This document shows, piece by piece, positions 26,388-36,753 of a stretch of DNA of 64,000 nucleotides. The DNA comes from Marinobacter adhaerens HP15 (GTDB lineage: Bacteria > Pseudomonadota > Gammaproteobacteria > Pseudomonadales > Oleiphilaceae), in NCBI RefSeq assembly GCF_000166295.1, contig NC_017506.1:1674001-1738000 (forward strand), written 5' to 3'. How positions within the stretch are numbered: position 1 is the first letter of the stretch; each line of letters begins with the position of its first letter. The notes beneath the pieces are model-generated. The model searched no databases. It was given only the letters and a program-made list of their open reading frames with translations, and was not told the DNA's origin. Position numbers and translations under genes: made by a program.

Positions 26388-27599
26388 ATGCCAGCATACG
26401 AATACAAGGCTCTCGATTCCCGAGGCAAGCAAAAACAAGGTGTCGTGGAAGCAGATGCGCCGAGAGCCGTTCGCCAGCAACTTCGGGAGCGAGGCCTAAC
26501 GCCGCTGGCCGTCGAGCCGGCCGCCGAGAAACAGACCAGGAGCAATCCCCTGAGCAGCCGGGGTTCGCTGGCCGCGGCCGATCTGGCACTGGTTACACGC
26601 CAACTGGCAACCCTGATCCAGTCCGGCATTCCCATTGAGCAGGCGCTCTCGGCTGCTGCTCAGCAGTCACCGAAACCCAGAATACGCAGCATGCTGATCG
26701 CCATACGCGCGAAAGTCATGGAAGGCTACACCCTGGCGGACAGCCTGGGTGAGTTCCCCCGGGCATTCCCGAGGCTGTACCGGTCTACCGTTGCGGCCGG
26801 TGAGCACGCCGGCCATCTCGATCTGGTTCTGAACCGGCTGGCGGATTACACCGAAAACCGTCAGGAGGCGCGCCAGAAAATTCAGCTGGCGGCCATCTAC
26901 CCCATCATTCTCAGTATCGTCGCCATTGCCATCGTCGTGTTCCTGCTGACCTACGTGGTGCCGGATATCATCGATGTGTTTCTGAAGCAGGGGCAGGAGT
27001 TGCCAACGCTGACCATGGCCATGCTTGCGGTGTCGGAATTTCTGGCGGATTACGGTGTCTATCTATTTATACTGCTGGTCGCCGCATTGATGGTGTTCCG
27101 CTTTTTCCTGACCAAGCCCGGGTTTAGACTGCGGTTTCACAAACGTCTGTTACATCTCCCCTTGTTTTCAGGGATGGTTCGTGGCGTTAACACTGCCCGC
27201 TATGCCAGCACCCTCAGCATACTGACGACCAGTGGCGTGCCGCTGGTAGAGGCAATGCGCATTGCCGGTGAGGTGTTATCCAACGATTTTCTGCGGCAGG
27301 AACTGCGGGATGCAGCCAGAAAGGTCAGCGAAGGCGGCTCATTGCACCGTTCCCTTGATCAGACCGGGTATTTTCCGCCGATGATGCTGCACATGATCGC
27401 CAGCGGGGAGGCCAGTGGTGAGCTGGACAGCATGCTGGAACGAACCGCGCGCATGCAGGAAAACACCCTTCAATCAAAGATCGCTGCGATTGTGGGGCTG
27501 TTCGAGCCGATGATGCTACTGGTGATGGGCGTGGTGGTGCTGATCATCGTGCTGGCCATCATGCTGCCGATACTGAATATGAGTAATCTCGTGGGATGA
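26388..27599 (+). CDS. gspF: Type II secretion inner-membrane platform GspF
   Basis: 403 residues. Two repeated cytoplasmic helical domains (QLATLIQSGIPIEQALSAAA and TLSILTTSGVPLVEAMRIA) alternate with membrane segments (AAIYPIILSIVAIAIVVFLL; the last near FEPMMLLVMGVVVLIIVLAI). It starts three bases after gspE. Confidence 0.95.
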   Translation: MPAYEYKALDSRGKQKQGVVEADAPRAVRQQLRERGLTPLAVEPAAEKQTRSNPLSSRGSLAAADLALVTRQLATLIQSGIPIEQALSAAAQQSPKPRIRSMLIAIRAKVMEGYTLADSLGEFPRAFPRLYRSTVAAGEHAGHLDLVLNRLADYTENRQEARQKIQLAAIYPIILSIVAIAIVVFLLTYVVPDIIDVFLKQGQELPTLTMAMLAVSEFLADYGVYLFILLVAALMVFRFFLTKPGFRLRFHKRLLHLPLFSGMVRGVNTARYASTLSILTTSGVPLVEAMRIAGEVLSNDFLRQELRDAARKVSEGGSLHRSLDQTGYFPPMMLHMIASGEASGELDSMLERTARMQENTLQSKIAAIVGLFEPMMLLVMGVVVLIIVLAIMLPILNMSNLVG

Positions 27600-27666
27600 A
27601 ACCCGCGCCGGAGCGTCCGTCGACGAGCCCGGACCAAAGCAATCCATGCCAATAACGAGTGAGACA

Positions 27667-28119
27667 ATGACGACCAAAAACCTCAATTCACACAACCGTA
27701 ACCGCGGCTTTACCCTGATTGAAATCATGGTGGTGATGGTGATCCTGGGCCTGCTGGTGGCCATCGTGGCTCCAAACATCATGGGTCGGAGTGACCAGGC
27801 CAAGGTCACCGTGGCGGAAACCCAGCTGAGCAACATTGCAAATGCGCTGGACCTTTATCGCCTGGATAACAGCCATTATCCCTCCACCCAGCAGGGTCTT
27901 GAGGCGCTGGTTTCCAAGCCAAGTGGCAGCCCGGAGCCCAAGAACTGGAATTCCGACGGTTACCTGAAGAGCGTGCCGGAGGATCCCTGGGGTTCTGAAT
28001 ACCAGTACGTAAGCCCGGGTACCGAAGGTCCCTACGATCTGTATTCCTACGGCTCTGACGGCCAGGAAGGTGGCGACGGAGACGCTGCCGATATCAGCGT
28101 CTGGGACACCGAGGGCTAA
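27667..28119 (+). CDS. gspG: Major pseudopilin GspG
   Basis: About 150 residues from ATG 27667; an ATG at 27646 is the alternative. Prepilin-peptidase site RG/FTLIE with Glu+5, then a hydrophobic N-terminal helix (VVMVILGLLVAIVAPNI). The rest is a normal GspG with conserved YRLDNSHYPSTQQGL and DPWGSEYQY and an Asp/Gly-rich C-terminus for calcium binding. It forms the shaft of the pseudopilus. Confidence 0.95.
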   Translation: MTTKNLNSHNRNRGFTLIEIMVVMVILGLLVAIVAPNIMGRSDQAKVTVAETQLSNIANALDLYRLDNSHYPSTQQGLEALVSKPSGSPEPKNWNSDGYLKSVPEDPWGSEYQYVSPGTEGPYDLYSYGSDGQEGGDGDAADISVWDTEG

Positions 28120-28125
28120 ATCACT

Positions 28126-28656
28126 GTGCAGGTCAGATCCCGACAGACCGGTTTCACCCTGATTGAAATACTGGTGGTCCTGGTGGTTGTGGGTCTGCTG
28201 GCTTCGCTTGCCGTGTTTACCATGGGGGGAAGCTCCCAGCAGCGCGAACTGGAAAATGAGGTCCGGGAGCTGTACCTGCTTATGCAGACAGCCTCGGAGC
28301 AGGCGGTTCTGAATAATCTGGAGCTGGGCCTGAAGCTGGAGGAAGACGGCTACCAGTTCGTGGCTTACCAGGATCAGACCGGCGACTGGAAGGCCTCGGG
28401 TGAGCGTATGTTCCGGGCCCGGAGCCTGCCGGAATGGCTCACTGTCACCGAGTTCATCGAAAGCGACGCGCCAAGGCTGGCATCATCCGAAGATACGCTG
28501 TTGCCGGACGTCGTTTTTTTCTCCAGTGGCGAGACAACGCCGTTCGAGCTTGAGTTCACCATCGGAAACGGGTCAGACACGATGCACGTTCTGGCCTCGG
28601 ATGGGGTGTCGCCCATGGAGTGGCGCAAACCGGGCGATGAGGGGAGCAGCGGGTGA
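28126..28656 (+). CDS. gspH: Minor pseudopilin GspH
   Basis: 176 residues from GTG 28126. Prepilin site TG/FTLIE, Glu+5, and hydrophobic helix VVLVVVGLLASLAVF. The globular part is consistent with GspH. Its stop overlaps the GTG of gspI (GTGA, 28653-28656). Confidence 0.92.
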   Translation: MQVRSRQTGFTLIEILVVLVVVGLLASLAVFTMGGSSQQRELENEVRELYLLMQTASEQAVLNNLELGLKLEEDGYQFVAYQDQTGDWKASGERMFRARSLPEWLTVTEFIESDAPRLASSEDTLLPDVVFFSSGETTPFELEFTIGNGSDTMHVLASDGVSPMEWRKPGDEGSSG

Positions 28657-29027
28657 GGACGCAGAAAGGGTTTACCCTGATCGAAGTACTTATTGCCCTG
28701 CTTGTGTTCGGCCTGATTGCAACGGCTGCGGCTGAAGTTGGGAGCCAGTACATTTCCAGTTACGAACGGGTTCGGGACAAAACCCTGGCGAGCTGGTTGG
28801 CAGATAACCGAATTAACGAAATTCGACTGCAGGAAAACATCCCGGGTATCTCCGAGAACTCCAAGGATACCGACTTCGGGCCGTATCGTTGGCGGGTGAC
28901 CACCGCGATTCTTGCAACCGCCGAGGCGAAGATGCGTCGTGTGGAGGTCACGGTTGCCCGTTATCGCGAGGAAGGCGCGGCGCCGGATCCGATCCATACC
29001 CTGTCGGCGTTCGTGGGGGCACAATGA
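28653..29027 (+). CDS. gspI: Minor pseudopilin GspI
   Basis: 124 residues from GTG 28653. Prepilin site KG/FTLIE followed by VLIALLVFGLIATAA. GspI is the centre of the GspI-J-K tip. The stop overlaps the gspJ ATG (ATGA, 29024-29027). Confidence 0.92.
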   Translation: MRTQKGFTLIEVLIALLVFGLIATAAAEVGSQYISSYERVRDKTLASWLADNRINEIRLQENIPGISENSKDTDFGPYRWRVTTAILATAEAKMRRVEVTVARYREEGAAPDPIHTLSAFVGAQ

Positions 29028-29803
29028 CGTTCCCGTCCGCACACAGCTGCCATCCGCAACAACGTGGTTTCACGCTGCTTGAGGTTTTGATCGCGGTTAC
29101 CATCACTGCCGTTATCGGGCTTGGCGTTTGGCAGGTTATCAACGGAGTGGTTAATTCCCGTGATCGGGTGAACGAACTGGCGGAACAGTTCGACGGTTTG
29201 CAACGGTCCATGCTCCTGCTTGAGCGCGATATCATGCAGGTGGTCAACCGGCCTGCCAGGGACATTTACGGTGATTTCCAACCAGCGCTCTCCAGCCGTG
29301 AGGACGACTTTTCCCTGTTGCTGACCCGTCAGGGGTGGCGGAACCCCCTGGGTATTCGCCGCAGTGGCCTGCAGCGTGTCGGTTGGGAATATACTGGCAG
29401 CGAACTGCGGCGCCGGTACTGGCCCATGGTGGATCAGGGCCAGGAAGATGACAGCCGCGACGTGCTGCTGCTGGAAGGCGTAAAGCGCCTGGAAATAAGG
29501 TTTCTGGATGCCAACCGGAGCTGGCAACCGCAATGGCCAACCGATGAGGTGATGGCCGGACTGACCCCGGGGAGCCGCCCGGATATTCCATTGCCGCTGG
29601 GCATGGAAGTGACTCTTGAACATGAACGTTTTGGAACGCTGGTGCGGACCTTTGCCTTACCGGATTTTGATCCGGCCGTTGCCCAGGGTGCAGTAAACCA
29701 GGCCAACCAGGCTGCCAGCGAAGCGGAAGAAGAAAGCACAGAAGAAGAGGCTACCGGAGAACAAACCGGAGAGAATACCGGTACAACGGGGCAGGGAGGC
29801 TAG
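29024..29803 (+). CDS. gspJ: Minor pseudopilin GspJ
   Basis: 259 residues from ATG 29024; the longer upstream frame lies inside gspI. Prepilin site RG/FTLLE, then VLIAVTITAVIGLGVW. The core is typical (LERDIMQVVNRPARD, FSLLLTRQGWRNPLG). The last ~40 residues form an acidic, Gln/Thr/Gly-rich tail (EAEEESTEEEATGEQ) not usual for GspJ and probably disordered. Confidence 0.92.
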   Translation: MTFPSAHSCHPQQRGFTLLEVLIAVTITAVIGLGVWQVINGVVNSRDRVNELAEQFDGLQRSMLLLERDIMQVVNRPARDIYGDFQPALSSREDDFSLLLTRQGWRNPLGIRRSGLQRVGWEYTGSELRRRYWPMVDQGQEDDSRDVLLLEGVKRLEIRFLDANRSWQPQWPTDEVMAGLTPGSRPDIPLPLGMEVTLEHERFGTLVRTFALPDFDPAVAQGAVNQANQAASEAEEESTEEEATGEQTGENTGTTGQGG

Positions 29804-29809
29804 GTAGCG

Positions 29810-30814
29810 ATGGGCCAGACCCCGAGGTTATCGAATCGTCAGCGCGGCGTTGCTCTGATCATGGTGCTGCTGGCCATGGCTCTGGTGGTCATGCTTGCTT
29901 CGGGGATGACCCAGCAGCAGAGCTTGCGAGTGTTCAAGGCGGGACATTATCTGGCTCAACAGCAGGGCCAGAGTATCGCACTTGGCGCCGAGGCGTTCGC
30001 CCGCCAGATCCTGCGCAGGGATTATGACGAGGACAAGGAAGAGAACCTGATGGTCGATAGCCTTGACGAGTTCTGGGCCGCCAATGCAGCCGTTCTGCCG
30101 CTGGATGACAATGGCGTGGCTGAGGTTCAGATTGACGACCTCGGAGGTCGCCTTAATCTGAACGACCTGGTCGGCGCCAATGGCCAGGTGGACCCCATCG
30201 TCAGAGATCGTTTTGTTCAGTTGTTTGCCGCACTGGGGATTACTGCAGTTTCTGTAGATTCGCTGGTGGACTGGATCGACCCCAACGACCAGACCGTCAC
30301 GGCCTACGGCGCCGAGGACGGCCAGTATCTGATGGCTGAGCAGGGTTATCGGGCTGCCAACCAGCCGTTCACCACGGTGACCGAATTACGCCTGATCGAA
30401 GGCATGACCGAAGAGATTTATCGGGCCCTGCGGCCCCACGTGGCGGCACTTCCTGTAAATGGTGCGGGGATCAACGTGAACACCGCGACGGCCATGGTGA
30501 TCCGCTCTCTCCATGAAGAGCTGACGGACGCCCAGGCTGCGTCTATTCTTGAGAAGCGGGAAGAGGAACGGTTCGAGAATCTCCAGGACTTTCTGGCGTT
30601 ACCAGAGTTCGCCGGGCTCGGGCTCAAGTCGGTTGGACTGGGGTTGCAGACACGGTTTTTTGAAGTTGCCTCGCGGATTACCTACGATAACCGTGTCGTG
30701 AATATGGTCAGTACCGTGTTCCGGACTCCGGAAGGCGAAGTCCAGACGGTTAACAGGGATATCGGGCAGAAAAACCGAATCACCAAAGAGCCTTTCACAA
30801 TTTCAGAAGGATAA
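29810..30814 (+). CDS. gspK: Minor pseudopilin GspK
   Basis: 334 residues. The N-terminus RG/VALIMVLLAMALVVML has the Gly before the cleavage site but no Glu+5, as expected for GspK, which caps the pseudopilus tip. A large alpha domain follows (NDLVGANGQVDPIVRDRF, NVNTATAMVIRSL). Six bases after gspJ. Confidence 0.93.
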   Translation: MGQTPRLSNRQRGVALIMVLLAMALVVMLASGMTQQQSLRVFKAGHYLAQQQGQSIALGAEAFARQILRRDYDEDKEENLMVDSLDEFWAANAAVLPLDDNGVAEVQIDDLGGRLNLNDLVGANGQVDPIVRDRFVQLFAALGITAVSVDSLVDWIDPNDQTVTAYGAEDGQYLMAEQGYRAANQPFTTVTELRLIEGMTEEIYRALRPHVAALPVNGAGINVNTATAMVIRSLHEELTDAQAASILEKREEERFENLQDFLALPEFAGLGLKSVGLGLQTRFFEVASRITYDNRVVNMVSTVFRTPEGEVQTVNRDIGQKNRITKEPFTISEG

Positions 30815-30816
30815 TC

Positions 30817-32121
30817 ATGTCTTATCGCCTTTACGTCCGCCCAATACCGCCGTTTGCGGACGCTGACCAGGACCCCGGTGCCCAGATGTTCAACTGGGTC
30901 CTGCACGATGCCAGTGGCGATGCGCAGGCTCGCGGCGCAGGCGACAGCCGGGAAACCATCGAGCATACCCTCGGCCAGAATGCACTGGATAATGTTCTGT
31001 TGATCGGCCTTATCCCCGGCGAAGAAGCGATTTATTGTCTGGCTGATATTCCCGCGAAGCAAAGCCGATTTATCAATCAGGCGTTGCCCTACGCTGTCGA
31101 GGAGCAGATTGCCCAGGACATTGATTCTGTTCATCTGGCGCTGGGCGCCCATACCGATCACGGCTACCGAGTCGCGGCCATTGATCGCGAACGTATGGGG
31201 CAGTGGGTGAATCTCTTTAGCGGCTGGGAGCATGCTCGCCTGGAAGCGATTTTTCCGGATGCCTCATTGTTGCCGCGCACCGAAGGCGGCTGGTCGGTCT
31301 GCCTGGATGGCGAAACGGCAATGATGGTGAGCGAACGCGGCGAGTGGCTGAGTATGCAGTCTGCGAACCTGGGAATGTTTGCTCACACGCTGGCTGCCCC
31401 GTCTGCGGAGGAAGTGGTGGCTGAAATTCCGGTCACGCTTTACGGCACCGCTGATGAATTTGATCTCCAGCAATCGGCCATCTCGGAGTTGAACGGTTCT
31501 GGTCGGCTTGCGGTTCGCAAGGAAGTTCTTGAGCTCATGCCTCTGGAGCTGCTGGCCTACGCCCATCACCATCATCTGTGCGAACCGGTAAACCTGTGCC
31601 AGGGCATGTTCTCGTCCAAATCGGGCAAGGCGAGTCCGCTCAAACCATGGAAACCCCTCATCGCAGTTGCCGCCGTCTGGTTCGTGGTTCAGGTGGCGTT
31701 GAATGCCGGAATGGGATTCTACTATCAGAATCAGGCAGAAAAACTGCGAAACGAGGCCATGGCAATCTATCGCGATGCGTTTCCGAATGACCGGCGTACC
31801 CATGCCGGCAACGTCCGGCGCGTGATCGAAGGCCAGTTGCGGGTTGCCGGCGCCAGTGGGCCGGAGGTGGACTTTATCACCCTGATGAAATACACAGGAC
31901 AACAGTATTCCCGTTTGCCGGGCAGTCAGGGAGTGAATTTCAATTCAGTGAATTACAGCCGCTCACGGGGTGAGCTGGTGGTAGACGTAAAAGCCGATAG
32001 CTATGACCGGTTGAGCGCTCTGCGCAACGGCCTCGCGAACCAGGGGCTGGAGGCGCAGATTGGCTCGGTGGTGAACGAAGCGAGCGGCGCCCGCGGCCGC
32101 CTGACGGTCTCAGGAGGTTAA
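30817..32121 (+). CDS. gspL: Type II secretion protein GspL
   Basis: 434 residues. A cytoplasmic actin-like domain (SRFINQALPYAVEEQIAQD) binds GspE. One transmembrane helix follows (LIAVAAVWFVVQVALNAGMGF, near residue 280), then a small periplasmic ferredoxin-like domain. AAGGA precedes the start. Confidence 0.93.
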   Translation: MSYRLYVRPIPPFADADQDPGAQMFNWVLHDASGDAQARGAGDSRETIEHTLGQNALDNVLLIGLIPGEEAIYCLADIPAKQSRFINQALPYAVEEQIAQDIDSVHLALGAHTDHGYRVAAIDRERMGQWVNLFSGWEHARLEAIFPDASLLPRTEGGWSVCLDGETAMMVSERGEWLSMQSANLGMFAHTLAAPSAEEVVAEIPVTLYGTADEFDLQQSAISELNGSGRLAVRKEVLELMPLELLAYAHHHHLCEPVNLCQGMFSSKSGKASPLKPWKPLIAVAAVWFVVQVALNAGMGFYYQNQAEKLRNEAMAIYRDAFPNDRRTHAGNVRRVIEGQLRVAGASGPEVDFITLMKYTGQQYSRLPGSQGVNFNSVNYSRSRGELVVDVKADSYDRLSALRNGLANQGLEAQIGSVVNEASGARGRLTVSGG

Positions 32122-32124
32122 GGT

Positions 32125-32655
32125 ATGCTTTCCCGAATCAAGGATCAGCCGGCGGTCGGCAAACTCATTGCTCAGTATGACCAGTTGCCCCGTCGCGACC
32201 AGCAGGCTTTGGTGGTGCTGGCCATCGCTGTTTTTCTTGGCCTTCTGTATTTTGCCGTCTGGCGACCGGCGGCCGGGTTCTACGACCAGGCGGAAGCTGC
32301 AAGAGACAATGCCGGCGAATTGCTGGCCTGGATGCAGGCAAACCAACGGACAATTCAGCGTCTTGGCAACACAGGCGGTGCCAGCACCACGGCGTCGGCA
32401 GACAAACCCGCGGATGGCCGTGCCCTGATGGCTCTGGTGACCCGTTCCGCCGGGGAGGCGGGTCTGTCACTTCAGCGCTTTGAACCCAGCGGTGAAGACG
32501 CCATCCGCGTCTGGCTTGAGAATGCACCTTTTGCAGAGGTTGCCGCTTGGTTAGAGCGATTGAATGGCACCCATGGTGTCGTCATTGACCAGGCCGCCAT
32601 GGACAGGGCCAGTGAGCCAGGGCGGGTTTCCGTTCGTCTCACACTGGCCATCTGA
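32125..32655 (+). CDS. gspM: Type II secretion protein GspM
   Basis: 176 residues. A short cytoplasmic N-terminus, one membrane helix (ALVVLAIAVFLGLLYFAVW), and a periplasmic domain that pairs with GspL. It ends the secretion operon; no gspN follows. Confidence 0.92.
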   Translation: MLSRIKDQPAVGKLIAQYDQLPRRDQQALVVLAIAVFLGLLYFAVWRPAAGFYDQAEAARDNAGELLAWMQANQRTIQRLGNTGGASTTASADKPADGRALMALVTRSAGEAGLSLQRFEPSGEDAIRVWLENAPFAEVAAWLERLNGTHGVVIDQAAMDRASEPGRVSVRLTLAI

Positions 32656-32711
32656 TTCTGAAAACCAGATTCCGGGCCTTTTGTCCGGAACTGACGCAGG
32701 AGAGGGAAGCG

Positions 32712-33383
32712 ATGAGTAACGGCAGCGACAACAAGAACAAATCCGAGCCAGCCATTGTTCGCCTGGACGAAACGGCGCGGAATGAAGCCAGATCCATTCT
32801 GTTTCACGCCTACCGGAACGAACCGACGTTCCAGTACCTGTTTGATCACCGGCGCCCCGGCTACGACCAGAGGGTGAGGGCGACCATAAGGGAGCTGATA
32901 GACCTTTATTTTGAGCTCGAACAGGATGCCATTGGCGTGATGGTTGACGACACGCTTGTGGCCGTTGCGTTCATCGGGGATCCCGAATTAAGGATGAACC
33001 TGGCTGATCAGATCAGCTGGCGGATTCGTATGGTGCTGACGACGGGGTTTGCCTCTACACGTCGGTATCTGGACTACCACGAGAAAATTCGCGACATGTT
33101 GCCACAACCACTGGCGCATCAGTTGCCCATGATGGGGGTTAATCCCAAATACCAGAATCGCGGCTACGGCCGGTTGCTGCTGAAAACCGTTGAAAAACTC
33201 TGTGCCGAGAACCCGCGTGGCAGCGGGTTGGTGCTCGATACGGGTAACAACCGTTATCTGCCGTTTTACGAATCCGAGGGTTTCCGGAGCCTTGGCAAGA
33301 TTCAGCTCGGCGATTTTGAAGATCACGTGTTGTTCAGGGAAGTGCATCCGGAAACCAAAACGGCCACCTCCGGCCAAACCTGA
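32712..33383 (+). CDS. GNAT-family N-acetyltransferase
   Basis: 223 residues with a GNAT fold: [18 protein letters not shown] holds the acetyl-CoA pyrophosphate loop (Q/R-x-x-G-x-G/A), followed by [20 protein letters not shown]. The substrate is unknown. It lies 56 bases after gspM and 26 before the reductase gene, so it could be read through from the secretion operon. Confidence 0.82.
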   Translation: MSNGSDNKNKSEPAIVRLDETARNEARSILFHAYRNEPTFQYLFDHRRPGYDQRVRATIRELIDLYFELEQDAIGVMVDDTLVAVAFIGDPELRMNLADQISWRIRMVLTTGFASTRRYLDYHEKIRDMLPQPLAHQLPMMGVNPKYQNRGYGRLLLKTVEKLCAENPRGSGLVLDTGNNRYLPFYESEGFRSLGKIQLGDFEDHVLFREVHPETKTATSGQT

Positions 33384-33409
33384 TTTTAAAATGTGTAACG
33401 GGAGAAGCT

Positions 33410-34771
33410 GTGTCTGACCAGCAGGATTTTGATCTGATCGTTATCGGAGCCGGCTCCGGCGGCGTTCGCCTCGCGCGGATGTCTGCCCAGCGGGGCGCCA
33501 GGGTGGCCGTGGTTGAATCCAGGTATCTTGGCGGAACCTGCGTAAACGTTGGCTGCGTGCCCAAGAAACTGTTTGTGTACGGCGCTCACGTTCACGATGA
33601 GCTGGAAGATGCAGCCGGCTACGGTTGGCAGGTTCCACTCGATGATGTCAGTTTCGACTGGCCGAAGCTGGTTGCCAACAAGAATGCCGAGATCGAGCGT
33701 CTGAATGGCATTTATGGCCGGTTGCTGGAAAACGCCGGTGTGACCATCGTCGAAGGAACGGCGTCCTTGACAGACGCCAATACCGTGGTGGTCGGGGATA
33801 CCTCCTATCGGGCCAAACACATCACGATTGCCACCGGCAGCTGGCCGGTGATTCCGGATGTGCCTGGCAAGGAATGCATTCTTACGTCCAACGAGATGTT
33901 CTACCTGCCGCAGCTGCCGAAGCAGGCCGTGGTCTGGGGCGGTGGCTACATCGCTGTGGAGTTTGCCGGCATCCTGGCCGGGTTGGGTGTTGATACAACC
34001 TTGCTGTATCGCGGTGATCTGTTCCTGCGCGGGTTTGATGGCGACATCCGACGGTTTACCGAACAGGAAATGCGGAAAAAAGGCGTAAACCTGCAGTTCG
34101 GGGTGACCATTGAATCGGTTGAGGCCGAAAATGCCCATTACCGGGTTCAACTTAACAATGGCGAAACCCTGGAGACTGGCCTGGTGATGGCGGCAACCGG
34201 TCGTCGTGCCCTGGTTGACGGTCTTGGTCTGACTGATCTTGGTGTCCAGCTCAGCGCCTCGGGGCATGTTGTCGTGGATGATCACTTCCAGACTGCCGTG
34301 CCCTCAATTACTGCGCTGGGTGATGTGATTGGAACTCCTCAGCTTACGCCGGTTGCCCTGGCACAGGGCATGGTGCTATCCAGACGTTTATTCGGCGATG
34401 GCAAAGGCGAAATGGACTATTCGGCGATTCCAACGGCCGTATTCTGCCAGCCAAACATCGGAACGGTTGGGCTGACTGAGGAAGAGGCCCGGGAAGCGGG
34501 GCATCGACTGCGGATCTACCGTTCGGAGTTCCGTCCGATGAAATACACCCTCAGTGGTCGTGACGAACGGAGCTTGATGAAGCTGGTGGTAGACGACGAG
34601 ACTGATCGAGTATTGGGTGCCCACATGGTGGGTCCGGACGCTGGTGAGATTACCCAGGGGCTGGCGGTTGCCATCAAGGCTGGTGCGACCAAGGCCCAGT
34701 TTGATTCCACCCTGGGCATTCATCCGACATCTGCCGAAGAGTTTGTCACCATGCGCGAGCCGGTGGCGTGA
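33410..34771 (+). CDS. gor: Glutathione-disulfide reductase
   Basis: 453 residues from GTG 33410, with GGAG five bases upstream. FAD motif [13 protein letters not shown], redox-active disulfide [16 protein letters not shown](P)-binding [13 protein letters not shown], and the C-terminal interface His-Pro ([13 protein letters not shown]). Keeps glutathione reduced in the cytoplasm using NADPH. The pattern after the second Rossmann Gly motif fits glutathione reductase better than lipoamide dehydrogenase. Confidence 0.9.
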   Translation: MSDQQDFDLIVIGAGSGGVRLARMSAQRGARVAVVESRYLGGTCVNVGCVPKKLFVYGAHVHDELEDAAGYGWQVPLDDVSFDWPKLVANKNAEIERLNGIYGRLLENAGVTIVEGTASLTDANTVVVGDTSYRAKHITIATGSWPVIPDVPGKECILTSNEMFYLPQLPKQAVVWGGGYIAVEFAGILAGLGVDTTLLYRGDLFLRGFDGDIRRFTEQEMRKKGVNLQFGVTIESVEAENAHYRVQLNNGETLETGLVMAATGRRALVDGLGLTDLGVQLSASGHVVVDDHFQTAVPSITALGDVIGTPQLTPVALAQGMVLSRRLFGDGKGEMDYSAIPTAVFCQPNIGTVGLTEEEAREAGHRLRIYRSEFRPMKYTLSGRDERSLMKLVVDDETDRVLGAHMVGPDAGEITQGLAVAIKAGATKAQFDSTLGIHPTSAEEFVTMREPVA

Positions 34772-34809
34772 CTTAGTGCCGGCGTCCGGCTCTGGGCGCC
34801 CGAACCTTT

Positions 34810-36753
34810 CTAGAGCTTGATCCAGCGGCTGAGCACTTCCCGCAGCATTTCCTTGCGAACAGGCTTGGCCAGATAGTCGTTCATGCCACAATCGAGACAA
34901 CTCTTTTCTGTCCCGGGCAGAACGTCTGCCGTTAGTGCAATGATCGGTGTCCCTATCTGCCCGTTGCTCTGCTCCCATTCCCGGATATAGCGGGTGGCCT
35001 CGTATCCGTCCATCACGGGCATCTGACAGTCCATCAATATGATGTCGTAGCCTGTGTGGTTAGTGGTCACCCTGTCCAGTGCTTCCTTGCCGTTGTTGGC
35101 GGAATCGGTATGGAAACCCAATCGCTTGAGCATAGCTGTGGCAACGCGCTGGTTTACCGGGTTATCTTCCACCACCAGAGCGTGGCTGGTGCCATTAATC
35201 GTCTCCCTTGGCGGTGTACCGGACGGTTCGGGCTCGCTGGGTCGATCCGCCAGCTCGAAGGGCAGCTCAAACCGGAACGAGGAACCCTTACCCAGATCCG
35301 TTTCCACCTGAATGTGCCCGCCCATGAGTTCAACCAGCCGCTGGACCAGGGAGAGGCCAAGCCCGGTGCCCCCGTATAGCCGGCTGTTTCCGCCGTCGAC
35401 CTGTTCGAAGGAGTTGAAAATGTCGTGAAGGCGCTCGGTCGGAATGCCGGACCCGGAGTCGCTGACCGAGCAATTTAGAATGATGCAGTTGTCTTCCAGA
35501 GCGAAAAAGCCCGCCTGAATATTGATAAAGCCATCGCCAGTAAACTTGATGGCGTTGTCAGCCAGCCCCGCTAGAATTTGCCGCAAACGCGCGGGGTCAC
35601 CGATGACTACGGGGTTGTCCGGCCAGTCGCCGAAGAACTTGAGATTGAGGGCAAGGCCCTGTTGCTCGGCGAGGTGTCGGTAGGTGGCGGTGCAGTTGGA
35701 AATCAGTTCCCGAAGGTTAAACTCCTGGCTTTCAAGCTTCAGGGTGCCGCTGTCCATCTTCGAGTAATCGAGGATGTCCCCGATGACGGTCAACAGATCC
35801 TCGGTGGACTGGCGGGCGGTGTTGAGGTATTCGCGCTGGCGTTGGGTAAGCGGTTCTTCCTGGATCAGATCGACCATCCCAAGCACCCCGTTCAGGGGCG
35901 TACGCAACTCATGGCTCATGGTTGCCAGAAATTCAGATTTCGCCTGATTTGCCATCTCGGCCTTTTCCCGGGCACCTTCGGACGCGGCGAGGGTCTGGTC
36001 CCGTGCTGTTTTCAGGCCGGCCAGGTGATGAGCCAGCTGGTTGAGTTGCTCTTCAATGGCAACGATCTCCTTCGAACTCTGGTGAGTATTCAGGGGACGC
36101 TCCTGGTAGTCACCATCGGTGAGTTGACCGATTCGCCCGGCGAGGTCCCGTATCGGTGCCAGAATTGCTCCAAGGAAATGATTGATGATCAGAATGCTGA
36201 ACAGCAGCAGGGCCACGCCAACGGCGATCGATGTCCAGAGAATATCCTGCCGCCGTTCCGCAAGAACATCCTGACTTACGCCAACCTGAACAGTGCCAAC
36301 CCGCAGAGAACCGGAACCAAAGCCATAGTCCGGCTCAAACCACTCCGCAGTGCGCTCCGAACCAAATTCCAGGGGCTGCTGGAGAATCTCGGCTTCATAG
36401 ATCTGGTAGCGCTCGGGTATCTCACCTGGGTTGATCGGTTCGCGGGAAACAAAGCCAAGTTGGTCTCCCATAACGTCAGAAACCCGGATCCAGTCGGCTT
36501 TACTGCGACGCAGCGACTGGGAAAGGATCTGGTCCAGTGCCAGAGTGTTGCCAGAGACAACGGCGTATTCCAGGGCAGGGGCGAGGCTGTCGGCAAGCAT
36601 CTGGCTGCTGTCGGACAGATCCCGGCGCGCATCCTCAAGGCGCACAGACGTGAAGAACACCATCAGAACGATAAACATGACGATGGCTGGCAGAGCTCCA
36701 AGGAGCAGCAGCTTTCGCGACATGGGGCGCTGTTGTCTGTGGCTGTTATTCAT
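34810..36753 (-). CDS. Hybrid sensor histidine kinase (BarA-like layout)
   Basis: 647 residues from ATG 36753 (GGGAGG six bases upstream; it overlaps the upstream stop by eight). Order: membrane helix, ~140-residue periplasmic sensor, second helix (TSIAVGVALLLFSILIINHF), HAMP, short coiled coil, HisKA with FLATMSHELRTPLNG (phospho-His), HATPase with DNAIKFTGDG and GGTGLGLSLVQRL, and a C-terminal receiver with VVEDNPVNQ, LMDCQMPVMDG (phospho-Asp) and conserved Lys (YLAKPV). No Hpt domain or separate response regulator is nearby. Last gene of a TonB receptor/binding-protein/kinase operon, so the periplasmic protein is the likely ligand sensor. Confidence 0.9.
   Translation of the reverse strand: MNNSHRQQRPMSRKLLLLGALPAIVMFIVLMVFFTSVRLEDARRDLSDSSQMLADSLAPALEYAVVSGNTLALDQILSQSLRRSKADWIRVSDVMGDQLGFVSREPINPGEIPERYQIYEAEILQQPLEFGSERTAEWFEPDYGFGSGSLRVGTVQVGVSQDVLAERRQDILWTSIAVGVALLLFSILIINHFLGAILAPIRDLAGRIGQLTDGDYQERPLNTHQSSKEIVAIEEQLNQLAHHLAGLKTARDQTLAASEGAREKAEMANQAKSEFLATMSHELRTPLNGVLGMVDLIQEEPLTQRQREYLNTARQSTEDLLTVIGDILDYSKMDSGTLKLESQEFNLRELISNCTATYRHLAEQQGLALNLKFFGDWPDNPVVIGDPARLRQILAGLADNAIKFTGDGFINIQAGFFALEDNCIILNCSVSDSGSGIPTERLHDIFNSFEQVDGGNSRLYGGTGLGLSLVQRLVELMGGHIQVETDLGKGSSFRFELPFELADRPSEPEPSGTPPRETINGTSHALVVEDNPVNQRVATAMLKRLGFHTDSANNGKEALDRVTTNHTGYDIILMDCQMPVMDGYEATRYIREWEQSNGQIGTPIIALTADVLPGTEKSCLDCGMNDYLAKPVRKEMLREVLSRWIKL

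Noticed and set aside
34778..34802. Possible hairpin between gor and the hybrid kinase gene
   Set aside because: Short stem with a wobble pair and only a weak T stretch; not convincing as a terminator.
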